The position numbers and the translations under genes were made by a program. The notes below the pieces were generated by a model. That model was not told the DNA's origin and ran no database searches. It saw only the letters and a list, made by a program, of their open reading frames with translations. Shown piece after piece: positions 51,608-60,110 of a stretch of DNA of 64,000 nt; position 1 is the stretch's first letter, and every line of letters starts with the position of its first letter. Origin of the DNA: UBA1756 sp045130235 (GTDB lineage Bacteria; Bacteroidota; Bacteroidia; Bacteroidales; WCHB1-69); contig JBGUPJ010000004.1 of NCBI GenBank assembly GCA_045130235.1, positions 29,407 to 93,406 on the forward strand, given 5' to 3'.

Positions 51608-52882
51608 TCAGTACCCGAATACCTTCTCAGCCTCTTTCATTTTCTCGCGGATGGCCACGTTGAAAGGACAGCGGCCCTCGCACTGGCCACACTGGACGCA
51701 CTCGCTGGCATGATGCTTCAGTGCCTTGTATTCGGCTGCCAGCTCGGGAGTTACCTTGCCGGCCTGTTGGGCCTTGTCGAGCAGCTGGTTCACCTTGGCA
51801 ATGTCGATGCCCGCCGGACAGGGGGCACAGTGCTTGCAGTAGGTGCAGTTGCCGTCATCCACCTGCGCCGTCTGTTTGCTGAGGGCGGCATTGTAGTCCT
51901 TCTCCTCGTCGGTGGCCTTCACGTAGTGCAGGTATTCGTCCACTTTGCTGGCACTGTCGATGCTGCAAAGCACCACCTTCACACAGGGCTTGGCCAGCAC
52001 GTATGCGGAGCACTGGTCGCGGGTGAGTGCCACTTTCAGGGGCGACTTCTCCGCATCCAGCAAGCGGTCGCCGCCGCCGAAGGTCTTCATCACCGTGATG
52101 GCAATGTCATGCTGGGCGCAGTAATCGTACAGCTCCACCCGCACCGGGTCGATGCCGGGCAGCATGTTGTCGAAGGTCTTGGGATCCCACGGGTTATTGC
52201 CCGACTGCACGCGGTCGAAGGCGGGGTTGAGGCTGAACATGATCACCTCCACCAGCCCGCTCTTGGCGATGGCCAGGGCTACTTCGGCGTTGTGGCTGCT
52301 CACACCGATGTGTTTGATTTTACCCTGCTTCTTCAGCTCCTGCACATATTGCAGATAGGGACTTCCCTGCATCTCCTGCCAATCCTCCATCTTGTCCACG
52401 ATGTGGATCATGCCGATGTCGATATAGTCGGTGTGCAGGCGCGTCAGCAGGTCCTCGAAGCCGATTTTGCATTTTTCAACGTCGCGGGTGCGCTCGTATT
52501 TGCCTTCGTCATTCCAAAAACATCCCACGTGTCCCTGGATGATCATCTCTTGGCGGCGGTCGCCGAGACCGTAACCAATGTTGCTGCGAACCTTGGGGTT
52601 GGGATCATATATATCCATATAGTTCATGCCATGGTCGAGGGCGTAGGTGACGAGCTCGCGGGAAGTTACGGAGTCGATCTCCTCGAAGCCGCCGCAACCC
52701 AGCCCAATGACACCCACACGCAAGCCGGTGCTGCCCAGTGTGCGGTACTCCATGTCGGGGTTCTCCTTGAAAGTGGTTTCTTTTTTCGGTTGCTCTGTTT
52801 CTTTTTTATTACTACAAGAAAAAAGCAGGCAGGCCATGCAAAGGAGCATGAGCGTGCGGAAAAGGGTGTTGTTTCTATTCAT
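51608..52882 (-). CDS. Aldo/keto reductase family protein with C-terminal [4Fe-4S] motifs and lipoprotein signal
   Basis: 424 residues from the ATG at 52882. It begins with a lipoprotein-like signal (LMLLCMACLLFSC, lipobox Cys). The aldo/keto reductase barrel follows (RTLGSTGLRVGVIGLGCGG, NYMDIYDPNPKVRSNIG, KHIGVSSHN). The C-terminus has two 4Fe-4S-type clusters of cysteines, CTYCKHCAPCPAGI and CVQCGQCEGRCPF. The AKR catalytic Tyr and Lys positions appear altered. A Sec-exported Fe-S protein would be unusual. It diverges from the YD-repeat gene. Confidence 0.82.
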   Translation of the reverse strand: MNRNNTLFRTLMLLCMACLLFSCSNKKETEQPKKETTFKENPDMEYRTLGSTGLRVGVIGLGCGGFEEIDSVTSRELVTYALDHGMNYMDIYDPNPKVRSNIGYGLGDRRQEMIIQGHVGCFWNDEGKYERTRDVEKCKIGFEDLLTRLHTDYIDIGMIHIVDKMEDWQEMQGSPYLQYVQELKKQGKIKHIGVSSHNAEVALAIAKSGLVEVIMFSLNPAFDRVQSGNNPWDPKTFDNMLPGIDPVRVELYDYCAQHDIAITVMKTFGGGDRLLDAEKSPLKVALTRDQCSAYVLAKPCVKVVLCSIDSASKVDEYLHYVKATDEEKDYNAALSKQTAQVDDGNCTYCKHCAPCPAGIDIAKVNQLLDKAQQAGKVTPELAAEYKALKHHASECVQCGQCEGRCPFNVAIREKMKEAEKVFGY

Positions 52883-52951
52883 TATGGTGAAATTTTTAGG
52901 GTGCGAAAATACGAAAAAATTACCGAATCCGAGAAATCCGAAAAAAAAGTC

Positions 52952-52960
52952 TATCTTTGC
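52952..52960 (+). promoter_or_regulatory. -7 box of the YD-repeat gene
   Basis: TATCTTTGC, 42 bases before the ATG at 53002. Confidence 0.55.
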
Positions 52961-53001
52961 AACCGGAATTATCAAACCAATCTTTGCAACTTTATTTTAC
53001 C

Positions 53002-54264
53002 ATGAAAAAAAGAACAATCCTGCTTTCATTCTGTATATGCGCGCTATCTCTTGCCATCCAGGGCCAGTCCACGCGCACTGAGTTTGTCTATGAGGAGCCC
53101 TATCCGCAGAAGGAATTTTTCCTCATCCATCAAAGCATAGAGATTACCTTGAATGGGCGGGTGAAGAAAGTGGAACAGACCTCCAATGTCAGAAAGGTTA
53201 CGTTTATACCAGGTGGAAGGGTCGCATACGTCGGAGACTATTGTCTGTACACATTCGACACATTGGGCAACATAAAGAAATACGTTGAAAAAAGACTTGA
53301 ACTTGATGACACGGTGGGCATTCCTGTTTCCAAAGAAAAAGCTCTTCCTATTGAATTTTTTACTGCAAAAAAAGACAATCAAACCACTGGTCCATACAAA
53401 ATGGAAGAAGAGAAGTATTCATTTAAAGACGGCAGATTGGTTTCAATCAAAAAAGACTATCAAACCACTGAACTTGAATATGATGAACAGGGGAAGCTTG
53501 TCCGTATGACAGAGTATTATTTCCTTTCATACCGCACTACCCATTTTAACCTGAATGAGAACGGCCAACTTGTCTCCATTTCATCTTCAAGATCAAAGAA
53601 AGACAATCAAACAACGGATGTGTTTTGTTATGATGCACAAGGGAATTGTGTTGTCCATTCAAAAAGATTTGATAACGGTTGGAGAAGGGACATCTATGAA
53701 TATGATGAATCCGGCAATAGGATTTTTGAAGGCAGATGCGAGAAGTTCAATAAAAAAAATCTTTGCGACTGCAAGGAATCATATTTCAATCATGGATATG
53801 AATATGACGATCAGCATCATGTAACACGAGACTATTTAATTGGTGACTGGAAACCTAGAGGGTGGGATTATTATTACCAATATGACTCGGTCGGAAGGGA
53901 GATTGAATTTAAGATATACGAAACCAACGGGAAAGAGAGAACTTTCAGGGCCCATATTGTTTCGTCATACGATTCCATAGGCAGGATAGTCAGTAAAGAG
54001 GCGCTGTCTGGGACATTCTTTATCAATGAAGCTTTTGCACGCTACACCCGTAACGCTATACATCAAACATGGGAGTATGACACGTACGGTAACCTTTTGT
54101 TGGAGAATGTCTATCAGGATGAGAGTGGTCCGTTCAGGGTGTTGAAATACACGTATGAATATGATGGTCACGGCAACTGGATCAAGCGTTGCCGTTATGA
54201 AGGCGACAGCGAGGATGTTTTAGAACTCACCGAAACGTTAGAAAGGGTGATTAGCTACTATTAG
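53002..54264 (+). CDS. Exported YD/RHS-type repeat protein
   Basis: 420 residues with a signal peptide (MKKRTILLSFCICALSLAIQ). The body consists of irregular ~20-residue repeats of the YD type: YDEQGKLVRMTEYY, YDESGNRIFEG, YDSVGREIEFKIYE, YDTYGNLLLENVYQ and YDGHGNWIKRCRY. These build an extended beta structure. No toxin or peptidase domain is attached, so it is not a full RHS element. A K-K-D-(N/Y)-Q-T-T motif recurs three times (from near 53367, 53449 and 53595), also at DNA level. Function unknown; the cell surface is inferred. Confidence 0.7.
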   Translation: MKKRTILLSFCICALSLAIQGQSTRTEFVYEEPYPQKEFFLIHQSIEITLNGRVKKVEQTSNVRKVTFIPGGRVAYVGDYCLYTFDTLGNIKKYVEKRLELDDTVGIPVSKEKALPIEFFTAKKDNQTTGPYKMEEEKYSFKDGRLVSIKKDYQTTELEYDEQGKLVRMTEYYFLSYRTTHFNLNENGQLVSISSSRSKKDNQTTDVFCYDAQGNCVVHSKRFDNGWRRDIYEYDESGNRIFEGRCEKFNKKNLCDCKESYFNHGYEYDDQHHVTRDYLIGDWKPRGWDYYYQYDSVGREIEFKIYETNGKERTFRAHIVSSYDSIGRIVSKEALSGTFFINEAFARYTRNAIHQTWEYDTYGNLLLENVYQDESGPFRVLKYTYEYDGHGNWIKRCRYEGDSEDVLELTETLERVISYY

Positions 54265-54365
54265 CACCTGACAAAGTAGTTGTTGAATCATTCTCTTTCC
54301 GCGGCATCACTTGTAGTGTCCTTCTGTACCTGCCGCCCGTGCCGCGGGGTGAATGCGGGAGAATA

Positions 54366-54395
54366 TTCCCCTTCTACATAGAAGGGGAACTTTTT
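54366..54395 (+). terminator. Intrinsic terminator after the YD-repeat gene
   Basis: Stem TTCCCCTTCT / AGAAGGGGAA with a 4-base loop, then C and five T residues on the plus strand. It lies about 100 bases past the stop and just before the convergent GNAT gene. Confidence 0.8.
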
Positions 54396-54397
54396 CA

Positions 54398-54898
54398 CTA
54401 TTGGCCGTCGCCATCGCACGATGTAGCAAACCGTTTCAGGGCGGCTTCATCCAGTCGCTGCACCGTCCACTCGTCCATCGGGATGGCGCCGATGCTTCTG
54501 TAAACCTTCAGCGCGGGGTGGTTCCAGTCGAGGCAGATCCACTCCATGCGGCCGCAGTTGCGCTCCACGGCAAGGTTGGCCAAGTACTTGAGCAAAGCCT
54601 TCCCGTAGCCCCTTCCGCGTTTCTCGGGAAGGATGAAAAGGTCTTCCAGATACAGTCCCTTGCGCCCCACGAAGGTGGAGAAGTTGTGGAAAAACAGGGC
54701 GAAGCCGACCACCTCGCCGTCCTCTTCGGCAAAGACCACCTCGGCGGAACGTTCCTCAAACAGGGAGTGGCGCAGGGTGGCCTCGTCGGCAACCACCTCA
54801 TCGGCACATTTCTCATATACCGCGAGTTTCTTGATGAACTCAAGCACTAAGCCGGCCTCCTCGGGCCGCGCCGGACGGATATTGAAAGGAGCATTCAT
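54398..54898 (-). CDS. GNAT family N-acetyltransferase (spermidine/diamine acetyltransferase-like)
   Basis: 166 residues from the ATG at 54898 (NIRPARPEEAGLVLEFIKKL). The acetyl-CoA loop is intact as RGRGYGKALL, with LEDLFILPEKRG before it and LDWNHPALKVYRSIGA near the end, the arrangement of the SAT1-like subgroup that acetylates polyamines or thialysine. It is not close to the GNAT at 4537. No operon partner. Confidence 0.88.
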   Translation of the reverse strand: MNAPFNIRPARPEEAGLVLEFIKKLAVYEKCADEVVADEATLRHSLFEERSAEVVFAEEDGEVVGFALFFHNFSTFVGRKGLYLEDLFILPEKRGRGYGKALLKYLANLAVERNCGRMEWICLDWNHPALKVYRSIGAIPMDEWTVQRLDEAALKRFATSCDGDGQ

Positions 54899-54988
54899 AA
54901 CAGGAATTTGCGACGGCAAAGGTACGACTTTTCTTTGATTATTTTAAAATTATTTTCCAATAGAAATATTTTATAAAGGAAAATATTT

Positions 54989-54997
54989 TATTTTTGC
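54989..54997 (+). promoter_or_regulatory. -7 box upstream of the disulfide reductase fusion gene
   Basis: TATTTTTGC, 38 bases before the ATG at 55036. Confidence 0.6.
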
Positions 54998-55035
54998 GCT
55001 TTCAAATTTTGTAAAATCATTTTAACCAAAACAAT

Positions 55036-57483
55036 ATGAAACATGTGATCATTGGCGGTGTGGCAGGCGGTGCCACCGCGGCAGCCCGTATCCGCCGGGC
55101 CGACGAATCGGCGGAAATCATCCTTCTGGAAAAGGGGAAATACATCTCTTACGCCAACTGCGGCCTCCCGTACTATATCGGCGGCGTGATTGCCGACCGC
55201 GACAAACTTTTTGTGCAAACGCCCGAAGGTTTCGGCCAACGTTTCAACATCGACGTGCGCGTGGAGAACGAAGTCACTGCCATTGACACGGCAGCCAAAA
55301 TGGTGACCGTGCAGAAAGCCGACGGCACCTCTTACACAGAAAGTTACGACAAGCTGCTCCTTTCGCCGGGCTCCACCCCCGTGGTGCCTCCCTTGAAAGG
55401 GGTTGACTCGGAAGGCATCTTCACCCTCCGCAACGTGGACGACACCGACCGCATCAAGCAGTACCTCACCACCCACAAGGTGCAGGATGCCGTGGTGGTG
55501 GGCGGCGGCTTTATCGGTCTGGAGATGGCAGAGAACCTGCAACATGCCGGCGCAAGAGTCTCCATCGTGGAGATGGCCGACCAGGTGATGGCCCCCGTTG
55601 ACTTCTCCATCGCCTCGCACGTGCACCGCCACCTGATGGACCAAGGTGTCGGCCTGTGGCTGAAAACCGGCGTCTCGCACTTCGAGCAGGAAGAGGGTCG
55701 TCTGCGCGTCTGCTTCACCGACGGCGGAAGCATCATGGCCGACATGGTGCTGCTCTCCGTGGGTGTGCGCGCCAACACGAAGCTGGCCACCCAAGCCGGC
55801 ATCGAGCTCGGGGAACGCGGCATCAAGGTAGATAGCTACCTGCAGACCTCCGCTGCCGACGTGTACGCAGTGGGCGACGCCATCGAGTTCACCCACCCGC
55901 TCACCGGCCAGCCGTGGCTGAATTTCCTCGCCAACCCCGCCAACCGACAAGGCCGCATCGTGGCCGACAACATGGTGTTCGGCAACCACACCGAGTACGA
56001 AGGCGCCATCGGCACCTCCATCGCCAAGGTGTTCGACCTCACCGTGGGCGCCACCGGACTCCCCGCCAAACGACTGCAACAGCTGGGCATCGCCTTCGAG
56101 CAGTCCACCACCTCTTCCGCCGCCCACGCCGGCTACTACCCGGGAGCCTTCCAACTGACCACCAAGCTGACCTTCGACCCGCTAAGCGGCAAGCTCTACG
56201 GCGCGCAGTGTGTGGGCCACGAGGGCGTGGACAAGCGCATCGACCAGGTGGCGCTCCTCATCAAGAACGGCGGCACCATCTACGATTTGATCAAGTTGGA
56301 GCACGCCTATGCGCCGCCGTTCTCCGCAGCCAAAGACCCCATCGCCATTGCGGGCTACACCGCCGCCAACATCATCAGCGGCTCCATGCCCGTCATCCAC
56401 TGGCGCGAACTGAAGGAGATGGATCTGAGCGGCACCACGCTGATTGACGTGCGCACCGCCGACGAGTACAGCTTGGGCACCATCCGCAACGCCATCAACA
56501 TCCCCGTGGACGAGCTGCGCAGCCGTATCCACGAGATACCCGCCGACAAGCCCATCATCGTATTCTGCGCCATCGGGCTGCGCGGCTACATCGCCCTGAA
56601 GATCCTCACGGGCCGAAACTTCAAGAACGTGCGCAACCTCTCCGGCGGCTACAAGACCTACGCCTTGGCCACCCAAACCATCAGCCATGAAACCAACCTT
56701 TCCCAACCAACCGAAACAAAAATGAACGAGACCAATAACGCAAATTCCTGCGAAAAAACCATCACAGTGGACGCGTGCGGCCTGCAGTGCCCCGGCCCGA
56801 TTTTGAAACTGAAGAAGAACATGGACACGATGGCCGCGGGCCAGCTCATCGAGGTGAAAGCCACCGACCCGGGTTTCCCGAGAGACGCCGAGGCATGGTG
56901 CCAGTCCACCGGCAACCGCTTCCTGTCGAAGACCAACGACAACGGCTACTATACGGTGACCATTGAGAAAGGCGGTGCACAGCCGGCCATGCCCACTGCG
57001 GGCGGCGCCGTGCCGAAGAACAAAACCCTCATCATGTTCAGCGACGACCTCGACCGCGCCCTCGCCACCTTCGTGCTGGCCAACGGCGCCGCCGCCACCG
57101 GCCACAAAGTCTCCATCTTCTTCACTTTCTGGGGATTGAGTGTCATCAAGAAAGAGAAGAAGCCCTCCGTTACAAAAGACTTTTTCGGACGGATGTTCTC
57201 GTGGATGCTGCCGTCGGATTCACGCAAGCTGAAACTTTCGAAGATGAGCATGTGCGGCATCGGCGACAAGATGATGCGCAACATCATGCGGAAGAAAAAC
57301 ATCAGCCAACTGGAGGAACTCCGCCAGCAGGCCATGGACAGCGGCGTGGAATTCATCGCCTGCCAGATGTCGATGGACATGATGGGCGTGAAACAGGAGG
57401 AACTCATCGACGGCGTGACCATCGGCGGCGTGGCCACCTACATGAACCGCGCCGAGGACGCTTGCGTGAACCTGTTTATCTAA
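55036..57483 (+). CDS. CoA-disulfide/polysulfide reductase fused to rhodanese, TusA and DsrE domains
   Basis: 815 residues with four joined modules. (1) FAD/NAD(P)-dependent CoA-disulfide reductase, about 1-450: FAD motif GGVAGGATAA and active-site C42 in YANCGLPYYIGG. (2) Rhodanese, about 455-550, with C511 in VFCAIGLRGY. (3) TusA-like, about 570-650, with C585 in CGLQCPGPIL. (4) DsrE/DsrF-like, about 655-815 (KTLIMFSDDLDRAL, SIFFTFWGL). The whole looks like one sulfur-relay enzyme that passes persulfides between domains. A MarR gene follows by 6 bases. Confidence 0.92.
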   Translation: MKHVIIGGVAGGATAAARIRRADESAEIILLEKGKYISYANCGLPYYIGGVIADRDKLFVQTPEGFGQRFNIDVRVENEVTAIDTAAKMVTVQKADGTSYTESYDKLLLSPGSTPVVPPLKGVDSEGIFTLRNVDDTDRIKQYLTTHKVQDAVVVGGGFIGLEMAENLQHAGARVSIVEMADQVMAPVDFSIASHVHRHLMDQGVGLWLKTGVSHFEQEEGRLRVCFTDGGSIMADMVLLSVGVRANTKLATQAGIELGERGIKVDSYLQTSAADVYAVGDAIEFTHPLTGQPWLNFLANPANRQGRIVADNMVFGNHTEYEGAIGTSIAKVFDLTVGATGLPAKRLQQLGIAFEQSTTSSAAHAGYYPGAFQLTTKLTFDPLSGKLYGAQCVGHEGVDKRIDQVALLIKNGGTIYDLIKLEHAYAPPFSAAKDPIAIAGYTAANIISGSMPVIHWRELKEMDLSGTTLIDVRTADEYSLGTIRNAINIPVDELRSRIHEIPADKPIIVFCAIGLRGYIALKILTGRNFKNVRNLSGGYKTYALATQTISHETNLSQPTETKMNETNNANSCEKTITVDACGLQCPGPILKLKKNMDTMAAGQLIEVKATDPGFPRDAEAWCQSTGNRFLSKTNDNGYYTVTIEKGGAQPAMPTAGGAVPKNKTLIMFSDDLDRALATFVLANGAAATGHKVSIFFTFWGLSVIKKEKKPSVTKDFFGRMFSWMLPSDSRKLKLSKMSMCGIGDKMMRNIMRKKNISQLEELRQQAMDSGVEFIACQMSMDMMGVKQEELIDGVTIGGVATYMNRAEDACVNLFI

Positions 57484-57489
57484 TTCACT

Positions 57490-57843
57490 ATGGACAAGCA
57501 GATTATATGCCGGCTGCGCGACATCAATCGCGCCATCGCCGAACTGGAACGGCAGTTTTCGCAGCAGTTTGATGTGAACATCAACGAGGCGATGCTGTTG
57601 TGTACCCTGAAGGAAAAGTGTGAACTTTCATCGGGTGCCATTGCCGAGGCATTGGGGCTTTCCGCCTCCAATGCCTCCAAGGTAATCGCATCTTCTGAAA
57701 AGAAAAATCTGATTTCCAGAAATTTATGCAAAGAAGACAAGCGTCAGATGTTCTTCTCCCTCACTTCCATCGGGAAAGAAAAAATCGAAACGATGCGGAA
57801 TGAACAGATTGATTTACCGGACATTTTAAAAGAAATCATGTAA
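57490..57843 (+). CDS. MarR family transcriptional regulator
   Basis: 117 residues with a winged helix-turn-helix: LCTLKEKCELSSGAIAEALG, then LSASNASKVIASSEKKNLIS and the wing KEDKRQMFFSLTSIG. It starts 6 bases after the sulfur-relay fusion gene and is surely cotranscribed, so it probably regulates that operon, perhaps in response to oxidant or sulfur species. Cys38 (LCTL) and Cys45 (EKCEL) are possible redox sensors. Confidence 0.88.
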   Translation: MDKQIICRLRDINRAIAELERQFSQQFDVNINEAMLLCTLKEKCELSSGAIAEALGLSASNASKVIASSEKKNLISRNLCKEDKRQMFFSLTSIGKEKIETMRNEQIDLPDILKEIM

Positions 57844-57906
57844 AATGCATTAATATTATAGCTTTTTACCAATTTTGTTTTCTATCGATGCCCGAGAATT
57901 TTTTTG

Positions 57907-57915
57907 TATTTTTGC
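57907..57915 (+). promoter_or_regulatory. -7 box upstream of the rubrerythrin gene
   Basis: TATTTTTGC, 44 bases before the ATG at 57960. Confidence 0.6.
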
Positions 57916-57959
57916 GCTATTAATTTTAGAATTATTCATCCCTTAAAACATTCAGATTT

Positions 57960-58667
57960 ATGAAAAAGTACCAATGCACCATTTGCAAGTATGAGTACGA
58001 CCCCGCACAGGGCGATCCCACCCAGGGCATAGCACCCGGAACGCCGTTTGAGCAGCTGCCCGCCGACTGGAAATGTCCGCGCTGCAAGCAGGGCAAGGAG
58101 AAGTTCGCCGCCGTTGAAGAGGCGCCCGCTGCCAATCCCTACGCCGGCACACAGACCGAGAAGAACCTGCACGCCGCCTTCGCCGGAGAGAGCGAGGCCC
58201 GCAACAAATACACCTATTTCGCCTCGAAGGCCAAGAAGGAGGGTTATGAGCAGATTGCCGCCCTTTTCCTTCAGACTGCCGAAAACGAGAAGGAGCATGC
58301 CAAACTGTGGTTCAAGGAGTTGAACGGCATCGGCAACACCGCCGAGAACTTGGCCGCCGCCGCTGCCGGCGAGAACTACGAGTGGACCGACATGTACGAA
58401 GGTTTTGCCCGCACCGCCGAAGAAGAGGGTTTCCCGGAACTGGCGGCCAAATTCCGCGGAGTGGCTGCGATTGAGAAGCACCACGAGGAACGCTATCGCG
58501 CCCTGCTGCACAATGTGGAGGCCCGCGAGGTCTTCGCCCGCAGCGAGGTGAAGGTGTGGGAATGCCGCAACTGCGGTCACATCGTCGTCGGCACACAGGC
58601 ACCCGAGGTCTGCCCCGTCTGCAACCATCCGCAAGCCTTCTTCGAAATCAACCAACAGAACTACTAA
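57960..58667 (+). CDS. Rubredoxin-rubrerythrin fusion with a second rubredoxin-like end
   Basis: 235 residues. The N-terminal rubredoxin (C6-x2-C9, C39-x2-C42) is fused to a rubrerythrin ferritin-like domain (FAGESEARNKY, then ENEKEH and IEKHHEERY di-iron ligands). It ends in a second C-x2-C pair (C202/C205, C218/C221; ECRNCGHIVVGTQAPEVCPV). It reduces peroxide in anaerobes with electrons from NADH via rubredoxin. Having its own rubredoxin should make it self-sufficient. It sits after the sulfur/oxidant operon with its own promoter. Confidence 0.93.
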   Translation: MKKYQCTICKYEYDPAQGDPTQGIAPGTPFEQLPADWKCPRCKQGKEKFAAVEEAPAANPYAGTQTEKNLHAAFAGESEARNKYTYFASKAKKEGYEQIAALFLQTAENEKEHAKLWFKELNGIGNTAENLAAAAAGENYEWTDMYEGFARTAEEEGFPELAAKFRGVAAIEKHHEERYRALLHNVEAREVFARSEVKVWECRNCGHIVVGTQAPEVCPVCNHPQAFFEINQQNY

Positions 58668-58680
58668 GCCTCGCAGGGCG

Positions 58681-58760
58681 ATCGGACGGCAGGAAGGGAT
58701 TTCAATCCCTTCCTGCAATGCCGATATTATATATTGAGCCCCGTAGGGGCGACAGGAAAA
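58681..58760. repeat. REP-like palindromes after the rubrerythrin gene
   Basis: A 12-bp stem (GCAGGAAGGGAT / ATCCCTTCCTGC, 58689-58716) nested in an outer ATCGG/CCGAT stem is followed by AGCCCCGTAGGGGCGACA (58738-58755). No T run follows, so terminator function is weak. Such elements often sit next to Y1 transposase genes. Confidence 0.7.
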
Positions 58761-58763
58761 AAA

Positions 58764-59219
58764 TCAGTCCCCAAATGCGTATTGTTCATCGTATTGCACA
58801 TTGTACGCATTAAGGAATGTTTTGTACTCCTTCTCAAACGATTGTTTTCGGTGATGCGCCTCCTGGTTGCGGATATATCGAATCGTATTTTCCAATATGG
58901 ATGGACTGACAGAGAATGCGCCGTACCCCACCTGCCACATAAAGCTTTCATAATAGGGGTCGATAGTTTTCATCCATTTGCTGCTTTTGGCCTTGACGAC
59001 ACGGACAAAGTCGGCCAGTGACATGGTCTTTGGCAAAGATGAGAGGATATGGACATGATTGGTTACTCCGCCGACTTCGATGGGTGCGCCGCCGATACTT
59101 CTGATGATGCCGCCAATATATGCGAATATTTGCGGGAGGTCTTCTTTGCGCATCCCGATGCCTCTGCTCTTGACGTGGAACACGATGTGTACGTTGAGTT
59201 TTACTAGAGTATGTGCCAT
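58764..59219 (-). CDS. IS200/IS605-like Y1 transposase
   Basis: 151 residues. The HUH motif is NHVHIL (in VGGVTNHVHILSSLPK) and the catalytic tyrosine lies in RYIRNQEAHH. The opening HTLVKLNVHIVFHVKSRG is typical of transposase_17 proteins of the IS200 group. No TnpB gene is linked. Both sides carry short palindromic repeats (58681-58760; 59250-59500) that could be its substrates or ends. The -7 box may be the GCAAAGATA complement at 59423-59431. Confidence 0.9.
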   Translation of the reverse strand: MAHTLVKLNVHIVFHVKSRGIGMRKEDLPQIFAYIGGIIRSIGGAPIEVGGVTNHVHILSSLPKTMSLADFVRVVKAKSSKWMKTIDPYYESFMWQVGYGAFSVSPSILENTIRYIRNQEAHHRKQSFEKEYKTFLNAYNVQYDEQYAFGD

Positions 59220-59551
59220 ATTGTTGCTGTGTATGTGTAGAGTGTGTCAGTTGGGAGGTGCCTTTGTATGCGCAGGGGTTACGCTTCGCCATCCACTGCC
59301 GGTTGGGAGGTGCTTTTGTATGCGCAGGGGTTACGCTTCGCTTCACCCCTGCTTATGGTCTGGCGCCCCTGCGGGGCTGGGTGATAGGAGTTGCCAGACC
59401 CTACGGGGCGATTTTTGCGGGTGCAAAGATACAACTTTTTCTTCGTTAATTGTGAATTTTAGGAAATTATTTTCCCAAGCCCCGTAGGGGCGAACATCTG
59501 GAGGCAGGGGTGTAACCCCTGCCGGAGGTACAACCCCACCAGTGGTACGGG
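59220..59551. repeat. Repeat-rich intergenic region beside the Y1 transposase
   Basis: 332 bases without a gene. A 52-base unit occurs twice in tandem (59250-59301 and 59302-59345; TTGGGAGGTGC and ATGCGCAGGGGTTACGCTTC). It is followed by GC palindromes such as GCGCCCCTGCGGGGC (near 59363) and, at 59476-59518, GCCCCGTAGGGGCGAA and GCAGGGGTGTAACCCCTGC. A minus-strand -7 box is at 59423-59431. Confidence 0.75.
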
Positions 59552-60082
59552 CTATACCCGAGACGCCACCTCCCTCGCCGTCCTCGCGAACTCGAAGAGC
59601 GACTGGGGCAGATGGCAGTAGCCCGTGGGGTTCTTGTCGAGATAGTCCTGATGGTACTCCTCGGCGGTGAAGAACCGCTCCAGCGGCTGCTTCTCCACGG
59701 CCAGCGGCTGGTCGTAGCGCTGCTGCTCCTCGGTGTACACCTTGTCGATAACGGGCAGGTCGGCGGCATCGGTGTAGTAGATGCCTGTGCGGTAGCGCGT
59801 CCCCTCGTCGTGGCCCTGCCTGTTCAGACTTACAGGGTCGATGGCCTTGAAGAACATCCGAAGCAGGAACTCCAAACTCACCACCTCGGGGTTGTACCGC
59901 ACCATCACCGTTTCGGCATAGCCCGTTTCATCGGTATAGACCTCCTGGTACGTCGGGTGGTCGGTGTGGCCGTTGGCGAAGCCCACCTCGGTTCCCACCA
60001 CCCCTTCAATCTGCTTGAAAAAATGCTCCGTTCCCCAAAAACAGCCCCCGGCAAGGTATATCTCTTTCGTGTTTGTATTCAT
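59552..60082 (-). CDS. msrA: Peptide methionine (S)-S-oxide reductase
   Basis: 176 residues. The catalytic cysteine is C14 in LAGGCFWGTEHFF; GVVGTEVGFANGHTDHPTY and NRQGHDEGTRYRTGIYY are diagnostic. It repairs oxidised methionine. A resolving Cys is not obvious except C154 (GYCHLPQ). There is no MsrB domain. It lies downstream of the EFR1-type gene on the minus strand with a 28-base gap. Confidence 0.95.
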   Translation of the reverse strand: MNTNTKEIYLAGGCFWGTEHFFKQIEGVVGTEVGFANGHTDHPTYQEVYTDETGYAETVMVRYNPEVVSLEFLLRMFFKAIDPVSLNRQGHDEGTRYRTGIYYTDAADLPVIDKVYTEEQQRYDQPLAVEKQPLERFFTAEEYHQDYLDKNPTGYCHLPQSLFEFARTAREVASRV

Positions 60083-60110
60083 CGGTTGTATTTTTAGTTT
60101 TGTACAGGGA

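Noticed and set aside
53002..54264. RHS toxin of a contact-dependent system
   Set aside because: It is only 420 residues long, with no RHS core cage, toxin tip or immunity gene.
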